From: a virus
Virus record (IMG/VR): IMGVR_UViG_3300021475_000010
Location: 1-64,000 of that record
DNA length: 64,000 nucleotides
Reading direction: 5' to 3' (one strand)
The position numbers and the translations under genes were made by a program. The notes below the pieces were generated by a model. The model was not told where the DNA came from, did not search any database, and worked only from the letters and a program-made list of their open reading frames with translations. Position 1 is the stretch's first letter. Each line of letters opens with the position of its first letter. Positions 28,423 through 35,651 of this stretch are shown here, piece after piece.

Positions 28423-29412
28423 ATGAGTGCTGTACCTATCATCAGCAATAGCGAGCGGAACACCTTCGGCAGGTGCCCGCAGCGTTGGTGGTGGGCGTAT
28501 ATCGATGGCCTCCGTCCCAGGGCCAAGCCAGCCGACGCACTCTGGTTCGGTATAGGTGTCCATGAGGCTCTCGCGCTGTTCTATAACGAGGGATTTGAGC
28601 GCGGCCCACTTCCTGCCCTAACGTGGAAACAATGGGTTGGCGACGAGATCAGGTACATCAAGGCCAACTACGCGGATCATGACCGCGAATGGTTTGAGCA
28701 GCCCGTGTATGAAGACGCGGGCGATCTAGGCCAGGCAATGCTTGAAGCCTACGTAGGCGAGTATGGCTCCGACCCGTACCTTGAGGTGCTGGCCGTCGAG
28801 CAGCCCTTCGAGCTAGAGCTTGTACGCGACGATGAGGTCATCGCGATCTTCATCGGAATCTTCGATGGCGTCGCCATCGACCACTGGTGGAACAACATGG
28901 TCCTCCTAGAGCACAAGACTGCCGGGACGATCAAGACCATGCACCTGGGACTGGACAATCAAGCGGGCTCCTACTTCTCGGCCGCAACCATCGTACTCAG
29001 GCACCAGGGCATCATAGGCCCCAAGGATACCATCGACGGTATCAAGTATAACTTCCTCCGCAAGTCGAAGCCGGATGAGCGTCCGCGTAACCCCCAAGGT
29101 GCTTACCTCAACAAGGACCTCAGCGTTAGCAAGAAGCAACCCGCCAAGGCATTTGTGCGTGAGTTTGTGGATCGTCATCCGCGTGAGGTCGGCAGTCAGA
29201 TGCGACGACTAGCCAACGAGGTCTACGTCATGAACCTCGTACGCAACGGCACTCTGCCGGTCAACAAGGTGGTCACCGACATGTGCACCTACTGCCCGTT
29301 CTTCACGATGTGCACGATGCATGAGCGCGGCGGTAGGGAATGGATGGAATACCGAGACGCGATGTATACACGAGCCGAGCAATCACCGCTACGCAAGTCG
29401 GCGGCAGAGTAG
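28423..29412 (+). CDS. Cas4/RecB-like PD-(D/E)XK exonuclease
   Basis: 329 residues. Cas4-type layout: an N-terminal Cys in GRCPQRWWW (C18), nuclease motifs FDGVAID (D148) and EHKTA (E163, K165), a downstream Tyr/Gln region (DNQAGSYFSAA), and a C-terminal three-Cys cluster MCTYCPFFTMC for an iron-sulfur cluster. The four Cys would hold a 4Fe-4S centre. In phages this nuclease resects DNA ends for recombination; the neighbouring ATPase and SSB-like genes fit that. Confidence 0.9.
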   Translation: MSAVPIISNSERNTFGRCPQRWWWAYIDGLRPRAKPADALWFGIGVHEALALFYNEGFERGPLPALTWKQWVGDEIRYIKANYADHDREWFEQPVYEDAGDLGQAMLEAYVGEYGSDPYLEVLAVEQPFELELVRDDEVIAIFIGIFDGVAIDHWWNNMVLLEHKTAGTIKTMHLGLDNQAGSYFSAATIVLRHQGIIGPKDTIDGIKYNFLRKSKPDERPRNPQGAYLNKDLSVSKKQPAKAFVREFVDRHPREVGSQMRRLANEVYVMNLVRNGTLPVNKVVTDMCTYCPFFTMCTMHERGGREWMEYRDAMYTRAEQSPLRKSAAE

Positions 29413-29421
29413 GAGCACATC

Positions 29422-30309
29422 ATGGCAACCAGGCGTCCATCAGCACCTCGACGGCGAGCGCGGAGCAGTACCGGTCAAGGCGACGGCAACGTTACCACTC
29501 TCCATGCCGTCCGCGAACGGCCCAAGATCACGGTCAAGGTTGAAGAACTCTCTGACTTCAACGAATCGTTCAACTGGTGCATCTACGGTGACAGCGGCGC
29601 AGGCAAGACGGTGTTCGGATCGTTCGCTCCAGGCGGCTATATCCTTAGCACTGAGAAGGGCGTCATATCGGCCAAGCGTGTCGGCTCCAAGGCCAAGCTA
29701 CTCCGCGCCCCGGATTGGGATCATGTTGAGGTCAGCATCGAGTGGGCCGACAAACACCTCGGGCCCAAGCATGTACTCATCGTCGACAGCGTCACGAAGA
29801 TGCAGGACATGGCCCTCGACTGGTGGCTCGGTATCCAGCACGACGAGAACGCCGCGCGGGACAGGGACATACCGCAGATTCAAGACCACCAGAAGTGGCA
29901 GCGTATGTTCATGAGGTTCATCAACCACCTCATCGACGCCAAGTACAACACCATCTTCATAGCCACGGCGATGCGCAAGGAAGATGAAGAGGGCGACGAC
30001 CTTGTGCTGCCGAACATCGTCGGCAAGGACTACGCCATCGCTCAGAACTTCTGCGCGGCCATGGACATCGTGTCCTGCCTCCGCGTCAAGAAGCGTAGCA
30101 ACATGGACGACCCGCGCGAGTCTCTGCTCATCAACGACACGTTCCCGCCGTACTTCGCGAAGGACAGGTTCAATGTCCTGCCCCGGTGGGAGACCATACC
30201 AGACGGTGAAGACGAAGAGAATGGAGGGTACGACTCGATAGCAGGCATGATCGAAGACATCATGGCGCTAGCGCCGGAAGAACGACAGGCAGCAAAGGCA
30301 GGAAGGTAA
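29422..30309 (+). CDS. Sak4-like / RecA-like ATPase
   Basis: 295 residues. Walker A GDSGAGKT (56-63), Walker B VLIVDSVTK, and a sensor-like IFIATAMRKEDE. The N-terminal 30 residues are basic and disordered. The single-domain RecA-like core resembles phage Sak4 or UvsX-type annealing ATPases (AAA_24). With the Cas4-like nuclease upstream and the SSB-like protein downstream it forms a recombination cassette. GTAGGAGCAC lies before the ATG. Confidence 0.87.
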   Translation: MATRRPSAPRRRARSSTGQGDGNVTTLHAVRERPKITVKVEELSDFNESFNWCIYGDSGAGKTVFGSFAPGGYILSTEKGVISAKRVGSKAKLLRAPDWDHVEVSIEWADKHLGPKHVLIVDSVTKMQDMALDWWLGIQHDENAARDRDIPQIQDHQKWQRMFMRFINHLIDAKYNTIFIATAMRKEDEEGDDLVLPNIVGKDYAIAQNFCAAMDIVSCLRVKKRSNMDDPRESLLINDTFPPYFAKDRFNVLPRWETIPDGEDEENGGYDSIAGMIEDIMALAPEERQAAKAGR

Positions 30310-30324
30310 CAGGAGGGACACGAC

Positions 30325-31326
30325 ATGGTACGGATGAAGCTCAGTCGAGACGAGTTCGATGCCAAGGCTCTCGACGTCAAGGTCGAGAAGTCAACATTCA
30401 AGCGGTACAGGGGCGAGATACCTCGCAACGGTACCATCCTCATATTCCGCGTCACGCGGATGTGGTGGACCCAGTCCAAGCAGGGAGACTCGCAGATATA
30501 CCTGATGGCGTTCGCCGAGGGCAACAAGGGGGCGCTCAAGCAGTTCAACGGACTCCCCGTCCGCGAGTACCTCACGTTCATACCGGAGGCCGCGTTCAGG
30601 TACCAGAACTTCCTACAGAACTTCGGCCTCACGACCAAGGACATCTTCAACAGGATGGATGTCGAGCCCGAACCCGACAGTATCGGCGATGTCATCAACT
30701 CGATCGGCCCGTGGGTTGTCGGCAGCGACGATGCCCTCTGCAGGATCGCCCTTGTCCGTGACCGTTACGACCCGGACGAGCTCAAGGCCAAGGTCGACCG
30801 CGACGGCTGGCTGCCTCTCGATGAGGACGACGAGCCAGAAGATGTCGACGACGAAGATGACGAGGATGACGACGACGATGAGGATGATGAGCCGCCCGCG
30901 CGTCCCGCCCGTCGCAGTCGTACCGCCGCCAAGCCCGCCGCTACCAGGTCACGCCGTCGCTCTGAGCCCGAGCCGGAGGATGACGACGACGAAGATGACG
31001 AAGATGACGAAGATGACGACGAGGATGGAGAGGAGGGCGACATAGATGCCGAAGAAGAAGACCAAGAGGAAGAAGGGCAAGAAGAAGACGACGACGACGA
31101 GCCAGACGAGCCGCCAGCACGTACACGTCGATCCCGTGACACGGGGCGGACTGCCGCCAGGACTCGTCCTGCCGCAAGTGGACGTCGAGGCGCTGGTACG
31201 TCCGGTCGCCGAGATGGTGAACGCACTCGGACGAGCCGTGCGTCAACAGCCCGGACTGATCGCACGGTTGGACCCCGAGGTAGTAAGGGACGCGATGGCG
31301 GCAGCCGCGAAGACCCGCCGTTCTGA
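30325..31326 (+). CDS. Probable ssDNA-binding-type protein with long acidic tail
   Basis: 333 codons. Residues 1-175 form a folded domain (FKRYRGEIPRNGTILIFRV, QIYLMAFAEG, VREYLTFIPE) that could be an OB-like fold. After it come Asp/Glu runs separated by Arg/Ala-rich segments. The position after the Cas4 and Sak4 genes and the acidic tail suggest an SSB role; no clear SSB signature is seen. The last 281 bases overlap another gene in a different frame, so the true end of the tail is uncertain. CAGGAGGGAC lies before the ATG. Confidence 0.7.
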   Translation: MVRMKLSRDEFDAKALDVKVEKSTFKRYRGEIPRNGTILIFRVTRMWWTQSKQGDSQIYLMAFAEGNKGALKQFNGLPVREYLTFIPEAAFRYQNFLQNFGLTTKDIFNRMDVEPEPDSIGDVINSIGPWVVGSDDALCRIALVRDRYDPDELKAKVDRDGWLPLDEDDEPEDVDDEDDEDDDDDEDDEPPARPARRSRTAAKPAATRSRRRSEPEPEDDDDEDDEDDEDDDEDGEEGDIDAEEEDQEEEGQEEDDDDEPDEPPARTRRSRDTGRTAARTRPAASGRRGAGTSGRRDGERTRTSRASTARTDRTVGPRGSKGRDGGSREDPPF

Positions 31327-31345
31327 ATCGTCCGAGGACACCTGA
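31046..31345 (+). CDS. Hypothetical basic protein overlapping the SSB-like tail
   Basis: 99 residues, starting MPKKKTKRKKGKKK: the same bases read as Glu/Asp runs in the upstream gene give Lys/Thr runs here. Residues 30-90 look like a genuine fold (GGLPPGLVLPQVDVEALVRP, LDPEVVRDAMAAA). GGAGGGCGACATAG lies before the ATG. Function unknown. Confidence 0.65.
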   Translation: MPKKKTKRKKGKKKTTTTSQTSRQHVHVDPVTRGGLPPGLVLPQVDVEALVRPVAEMVNALGRAVRQQPGLIARLDPEVVRDAMAAAAKTRRSESSEDT

Positions 31346-31415
31346 GCGTCGAAGCCACGCTGCTTAAGCTCAGGCTCCAAGTAGCCCAGGAACTGAAACG
31401 CAGGAGGGAACAACA

Positions 31416-32216
31416 GTGAAGATCGCGGTTATCGGCTGCGGACCGGCAGGACTAGCGGCGGCTCATGCAGCGCATGGCCTAGGCGCGGGCGTAGTCATCT
31501 ACTCGCCAGGCGACAAGTCACCGCAGCGCGGACCGCTAGTGCTACAGCGGCCGATACCCGCGATCTCAACTGACCACCCGGACGGCTATATCAAACAGCT
31601 CGTCATCGGCGGTAGCATCCTCGACTACCGATACAAGCTGTACGGCGACATCAACATCAGCATCCAGGGCAACATCCTGCAGGAGGGCTACCACTGCTGG
31701 GAGTTCATCAAGACGTATAACAGGCTATGGGAACTGTACATGACGCCGGGCGAGGGCCGGGCTGTCCAGGTCCTGACGATGATCGGGGCAGAAGACCTCA
31801 GCCATATGGTGCATGAGTTCGACCTCGTCATCAACACGGCCCCGCTCAACAAGATCTGCTACCAAGGCCATACCTTCCGGTCCAAGGTGGTCGAGATCAC
31901 GATGGAGCACTCGTATCCGAACCAGCCCGAAGACACAACGATCTTCAACGCCGGCAACTACTACCCGTGGGTGCGGTCGGCGTGGCTGCTAGGCAACGAG
32001 TGCACCGAATGGCTCCCCGGTACAGTACCTGAGGGCCTAGAGTCAATCACGATACGCAAGCCCCTCGGTCACAACTGCGACTGCTACCCGGACGTTCTGC
32101 TCACCGGACGGTTCGGCGCATGGAAGAACGAAACGTGGGTGGACACCGCGTACTACGACACGCGTGACGCACTGATCTCAGTTCTGCGGAAGAGCGGCTG
32201 GGACAGGGTCAAGTGA
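31416..32216 (+). CDS. FAD/NAD(P)-binding Rossmann oxidoreductase-like protein
   Basis: 266 residues. GTG start with GGAGGGAACAACA upstream. The N-terminus MKIAVIGCGPAGLAAAHAAH is a GxGxxG dinucleotide fold. FDLVINTAPL and a C-terminal VLLTGRFGAWKN (the second FAD-binding GD/GR region) suggest a small flavoprotein of the amine-oxidase or mutase type. The substrate is unknown. It directly precedes the ThyX-like gene; a flavin-related or nucleotide-modifying partner role is possible but unproven. Confidence 0.75.
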   Translation: MKIAVIGCGPAGLAAAHAAHGLGAGVVIYSPGDKSPQRGPLVLQRPIPAISTDHPDGYIKQLVIGGSILDYRYKLYGDINISIQGNILQEGYHCWEFIKTYNRLWELYMTPGEGRAVQVLTMIGAEDLSHMVHEFDLVINTAPLNKICYQGHTFRSKVVEITMEHSYPNQPEDTTIFNAGNYYPWVRSAWLLGNECTEWLPGTVPEGLESITIRKPLGHNCDCYPDVLLTGRFGAWKNETWVDTAYYDTRDALISVLRKSGWDRVK

Positions 32217-32338
32217 ACAAGGACCTGGAGGATGCCGTACTAGCTATGGCAGACAAGTACGGCGTCCAGGCCGTCATCGACGCGCTAGAGATGATGGACC
32301 AGGATATGCAGGATCGCAAGGCACATCAACCCAAGTAG
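32213..32338 (+). CDS. Hypothetical small helical protein
   Basis: 41 residues, starting at GTG (VNKDLEDAVL), which overlaps the previous stop (GTGA). Two amphipathic helices are likely. Small and unassigned. Confidence 0.6.
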   Translation: MNKDLEDAVLAMADKYGVQAVIDALEMMDQDMQDRKAHQPK

Positions 32339-32351
32339 GCAGGACACGGAA

Positions 32352-33278
32352 ATGGAAAAGCAACTGCTAGCATACATGGCGGCTCAGGACATTGAGTTCG
32401 GGCCGGATGCCGAGCCAGACGCTCACACCAGGCAGACCTCGCGGAGCATCATCGACTCGACCTGGCACGGCACGATCAACCGCAACAGCCGTCGGCTCAC
32501 GCAGGACATGCGACGTACCGAGTCGCCCAGCAACACCGGGCTTGTCCAGGTAGGCACCGACGGTATCGAGATCATCCTGGCCGTCGACTTCGACGACGAC
32601 AAGCTGGAGGCGTTCTCCAGGTGGGCACAGTCGGCGGGTTCTGGAGCGCCCGAGGAACTTCGCATGAGCAAGGACCCGGCTGAGTTCCTTGAAGGCGGGC
32701 TCGCGATGCAGAGCCTTGAGGACATCCGGTTCGCGTTCGCAGTGCGCGGAGTCTCGCGAGCCGTCACCCACATGATCGTCCGTACCCGCGCGGCGGCGTT
32801 CAAGCAGCAGTCGCAGCAGGACACCTGGCAGGGTGACTACCCTGAGTTCAGGATGCCGGAGAGCATCTGGGTCGATCGCAACCTCCGCGCGGAGTGGATC
32901 AGGGTACTCATCGAGTGCCACAAGGCGTACAATCTGGCGATCGACGCCGACGTTCAGTACAAGGACGCTCGCTACATCCTGCCGGAGGGTACGACCACCT
33001 TCATCTTCTGCGAGTACAGCCTGCGTACGTTCCTGGAGATGTACGCCTACCGCGCGTGCGTCATGTTCCAGGAGGAACTGGTCCACGTCACTCGTGAGAT
33101 GGGCAGGCTCCTGGTCGAGGCTCACCCGTACTTGGAGCCACACGTCAAGATCAGCTGCGAGAAGATCAAGAAGTGCACGTTCCAGGGCCCAGAGCGCGTC
33201 GAGGAAACATGCGAGTTCCCCTGGGCCAGGGAAGACAACCGGGTGTTCCGCCAGGGCAAGAGCGGGTTCGACAAGTGA
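32352..33278 (+). CDS. thyX: ThyX-like flavin-dependent thymidylate synthase homologue
   Basis: 308 residues. The ThyX signature appears as RTRAAAFKQQS (144-154), spaced like RHRx7S but with Thr in place of His, followed by QQD. ARYILPEGTTT (206-216) and EYSLRTFLEMYAYR with QEE match the C-terminal substrate- and flavin-binding part. ThyX methylates dUMP with folate, FAD and NADPH. Phage homologues can make dTMP or modified pyrimidines. The changed signature His, the long N-terminal part (about 60 residues more than usual) and methyltransferase neighbours make a variant activity plausible. Confidence 0.85.
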   Translation: MEKQLLAYMAAQDIEFGPDAEPDAHTRQTSRSIIDSTWHGTINRNSRRLTQDMRRTESPSNTGLVQVGTDGIEIILAVDFDDDKLEAFSRWAQSAGSGAPEELRMSKDPAEFLEGGLAMQSLEDIRFAFAVRGVSRAVTHMIVRTRAAAFKQQSQQDTWQGDYPEFRMPESIWVDRNLRAEWIRVLIECHKAYNLAIDADVQYKDARYILPEGTTTFIFCEYSLRTFLEMYAYRACVMFQEELVHVTREMGRLLVEAHPYLEPHVKISCEKIKKCTFQGPERVEETCEFPWAREDNRVFRQGKSGFDK

Positions 33279-33832
33279 GCCCCGAGCCGATGTCCGGCCT
33301 GCCAGACCTGGACCCCAACGCTCTCAAGGCCCTGGGGTTCGGCAAGCTAGACAAGGAAACCATCCAGCGAATATGCGATCTGCGTAGCGCCACGCGGGGC
33401 GACCCTGATGCCTGGCGTCACCCTGACCTGACTGACGTACTCCCTGACCGGGAGGAAGTCAACATGGCCGCGCCGATGCCGGTCGAGTATGAGGCCGCGC
33501 ACGAGTTCATGGCCAAGCTGTTCGGCCCAGAGGGCTACACGCCAGACTCGGTAGGCCAGCTAGTCCAGGTGTTCGTGCCGTGCCTCCGCATCATGGTCGA
33601 GCGCGGCTACGAGCCCCATGGACGTCTCTGGCAGAGGGCAGGCGTACTCGGAACCATCTGGGACGTGCGCAAGAAGTTCGAGAGGTTCTGGTTCCGAACC
33701 TGGACACTCGGCGTCCGACACGACGACAGCGGCTTCGACCTGATCAACCACACAGGGTTCACGATGCGCGCCGACCCTGACAGCAGGTTCGGGGACGCGG
33801 GCGAGCCGGCCATGCCGAAGGTCGAGTCGTGA
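33275..33832 (+). CDS. Hypothetical protein, possibly DUF1599-like
   Basis: 185 residues from GTG 33275 (GTGA overlap with the ThyX-like gene); ATG 33290 is an alternative start. The segment GRLWQRAGVLGTIWDVRKKFERFW recalls the KxxxYGxxW and KxxR helices of DUF1599 (Nmad1), a domain tied to nucleotide modification. The match is partial. The C-terminal part is unassigned. Position beside ThyX supports nucleotide metabolism. Confidence 0.6.
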   Translation: MSPEPMSGLPDLDPNALKALGFGKLDKETIQRICDLRSATRGDPDAWRHPDLTDVLPDREEVNMAAPMPVEYEAAHEFMAKLFGPEGYTPDSVGQLVQVFVPCLRIMVERGYEPHGRLWQRAGVLGTIWDVRKKFERFWFRTWTLGVRHDDSGFDLINHTGFTMRADPDSRFGDAGEPAMPKVES

Positions 33833-34572
33833 CATTCAACATCGACATGTATCTCGAACTGCTCAAGCGTACGCTCACGGGCATGATCTACGAGGACCCG
33901 GCCATACCAGTGCGATGGCGACCACTGAACACCTTCAACCTCAGCGAACGCCTTAGAGGCAGGGACTGGCCGCTCAACGCTCACACCATGATCGGATACA
34001 AGCGACTGGAGAACATCCAGAACTGCATGGAGATGATCATCGCCGACGGCATACCGGGTGACGTCATCGAGACGGGAGTCTGGCGCGGAGGCGCTTGCAT
34101 CTTCATGCGCGGCGTACTAAGCGCACACCACATAACCAATCGTGTCGTCTGGGTCGCTGACTCGTTCGACGGGTTCCCGCCGTTCGCAAAGCGAGCTGAC
34201 GACAACGAGCTACTCGCTCAGCCCGAGCAATCGCACCTAGCCGTACCGATGCAGGATGTACGGCACAACTTTCAGCTATACGGGCTCATGGACAAGCAAG
34301 TCAAGTTCATACCAGGCTGGTTCAGCCAGACGCTACCCGGCCCGGTCAAGCGGCTCTCGCTGCTACGGCTCGACGGCGACCTGTACGAGTCCACCATGGA
34401 CGCGCTAACCGCGCTCTACCCTCTGCTTGAGCCGGGCGGCTTCTGCATCATCGATGACTGGAACGTCCCGATGTGCAGGAAGGCCGTCTGGGACTACCTG
34501 AAGCTGCACGTGATCGACGTTCAGTTCACCGACATCGACGGGCACAGCATATACTGGAGGAAGGATGCCTGA
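33829..34572 (+). CDS. TylF-like (macrocin O-) methyltransferase
   Basis: 247 residues. Start GTG after GAAGGTCGAG. IPGDVIETGVWRGGACIFMR (SAM loop), WVADSFDGFPP, RLSLLRLDGDLYESTMDAL and LEPGGFCIIDDW follow TylF/macrocin-O-methyltransferase family proteins, metal-dependent SAM enzymes that methylate sugar hydroxyls. DDW supplies a likely metal-binding Asp. In this phage it may methylate a sugar attached to DNA or surface glycan, in line with the heptose-type fusion at 16482. Confidence 0.87.
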   Translation: MTFNIDMYLELLKRTLTGMIYEDPAIPVRWRPLNTFNLSERLRGRDWPLNAHTMIGYKRLENIQNCMEMIIADGIPGDVIETGVWRGGACIFMRGVLSAHHITNRVVWVADSFDGFPPFAKRADDNELLAQPEQSHLAVPMQDVRHNFQLYGLMDKQVKFIPGWFSQTLPGPVKRLSLLRLDGDLYESTMDALTALYPLLEPGGFCIIDDWNVPMCRKAVWDYLKLHVIDVQFTDIDGHSIYWRKDA

Positions 34573-34852
34573 GGTAACTCCAGAAGCAATACGACGCTCG
34601 TCAGAGAGCGAGCTACAAGCCCTGGCCGCCGAGCTGAATGCTCTACGCGACGAGAATGACTCTCTGCGGCAGGAGTCCCAAGAGCTGAGGGCAGAAAAGA
34701 AAGAGCATGAGGACTTCATCGAAGAGATAAGCAGCCTGATGCCTCCGTCATATGACGCGGACGAGGCCGTGGAGGCAATCATCCTCGGCTTCGTCAAGGA
34801 CATGTCCGAGGTCGGCCGTATCGTCGCCAAGCTAACGGCCGACTACAGATGA
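34565..34852 (+). CDS. Hypothetical coiled-coil protein
   Basis: 95 residues. Residues 12-60 are a Leu-heptad coiled coil (ELQALAAELNALRDENDSLR). A helical end follows. Eight-base overlap with the TylF-like gene; GGAGGAAGG lies upstream. Confidence 0.72.
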   Translation: MPEVTPEAIRRSSESELQALAAELNALRDENDSLRQESQELRAEKKEHEDFIEEISSLMPPSYDADEAVEAIILGFVKDMSEVGRIVAKLTADYR

Positions 34853-35106
34853 GCCGCCGACTGGTTGGTTTCATATCAGCGTACTGGAAGCGCCCCGATC
34901 CTGCCCGGCTGGCGCTGACCGTATTGATCGTGGCGCTCCTAGTGATCGCGATCAGTACATGGTACGTGGTCCGGTACGGCACCCCCGCTCCAAACACCGT
35001 ACCGAGGGGAACCAACCAGTCGGCCTGTCCTAGCCCACCGCCAGGCTTCTCGCCTTGCGATCCAACTCCTACCAACACGGGTTTCCAGACAGGAGACGTA
35101 GGATGA
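34849..35106 (+). CDS. Single-pass membrane protein
   Basis: 85 residues. A basic N-terminus, one membrane segment at about 23-42 (ALTVLIVALLVIAIS), then an external Pro/Thr-rich tail with two Cys. ATGA overlap. Unknown role. Confidence 0.7.
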   Translation: MSRRLVGFISAYWKRPDPARLALTVLIVALLVIAISTWYVVRYGTPAPNTVPRGTNQSACPSPPPGFSPCDPTPTNTGFQTGDVG

Positions 35107-35261
35107 TCTTCATCGTAGTAGCACTATTCATAACAACGTACCTGTTCATGCGTCCGGTCTTCGGGCGCAAGCTCACCCGCAAGGAAACATCAGTACTGTT
35201 CGTCATCTACCTATCCGTCGGACTGATCGTCCGCACGATCCTCTTCATGTTCGGGATGTGA
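35103..35261 (+). CDS. Small membrane protein
   Basis: 52 residues, starting MIFIVVALFI, with two membrane segments separated by FGRKLTRKE. Overlaps the previous stop; CAGGAGACGTAGG lies upstream. Confidence 0.68.
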   Translation: MIFIVVALFITTYLFMRPVFGRKLTRKETSVLFVIYLSVGLIVRTILFMFGM

Positions 35262-35262
35262 C

Positions 35263-35490
35263 ATGGACTTCATCATCAGCATGTGGCGTAGCACCTGGCT
35301 CAAGGTTTTGATCTACGTCGTCATCGGCATCGGCGTCAACACCGCCGCTCCGCACTACCCGCAGTTCGGGCAGAACTTCGGCCCTGGTGTTCTGCTCCAC
35401 TCGCTCGTACAGTATATTATCTCGGTCATGCTCTGGCCGCTCAGCCTCTGGAGCCCGACCTTTACTGTCGGGAAGTGGACGGGGCTCTAG
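35263..35490 (+). CDS. Membrane protein
   Basis: 75 residues, about two membrane segments (LIYVVIGIGV, then LLHSLVQYIISVMLW). Last of three consecutive membrane-protein genes before the polymerase promoter. Unknown function. Confidence 0.68.
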   Translation: MDFIISMWRSTWLKVLIYVVIGIGVNTAAPHYPQFGQNFGPGVLLHSLVQYIISVMLWPLSLWSPTFTVGKWTGL

Positions 35491-35589
35491 ATGCAACGCG
35501 CTAGGATCGCCTCTAAGGCTCCGAACGGGCCGACCCTAGCCGCGCTACTCCCTAGCGCTAGAAAACGCCGCTATCGCGCCCCGGTAGCT

Positions 35590-35619
35590 TTGTAGAGGCT
35601 ATCGGGCGCGCGGTAGAGT
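35590..35619 (+). promoter_or_regulatory. Promoter of the DNA polymerase gene
   Basis: -35-like TTGTAG (35590-35595), 18-base spacer, -10 TAGAGT (35614-35619) preceded by GCGCGG. Weaker than the others. The intergenic stretch 35491-35651 holds otherwise only a doubtful 34-codon frame. Confidence 0.55.
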
Positions 35620-35651
35620 CGAGCTAGGACCGATCGAGGCAGGCCGGGACA

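Noticed and set aside
30765-31358. 197-codon minus-strand Ser-rich frame
   Set aside because: Antisense of the Asp/Glu runs in the SSB-like gene.
31342-31419. Short frame starting at CTG between 31046 gene and the flavoprotein
   Set aside because: The translated helix looks plausible, but there is no standard start codon.
35491-35595. 34-codon frame before the polymerase gene
   Set aside because: Starts with ATG just after a stop, but no ribosome site, and it ends inside the polymerase promoter.
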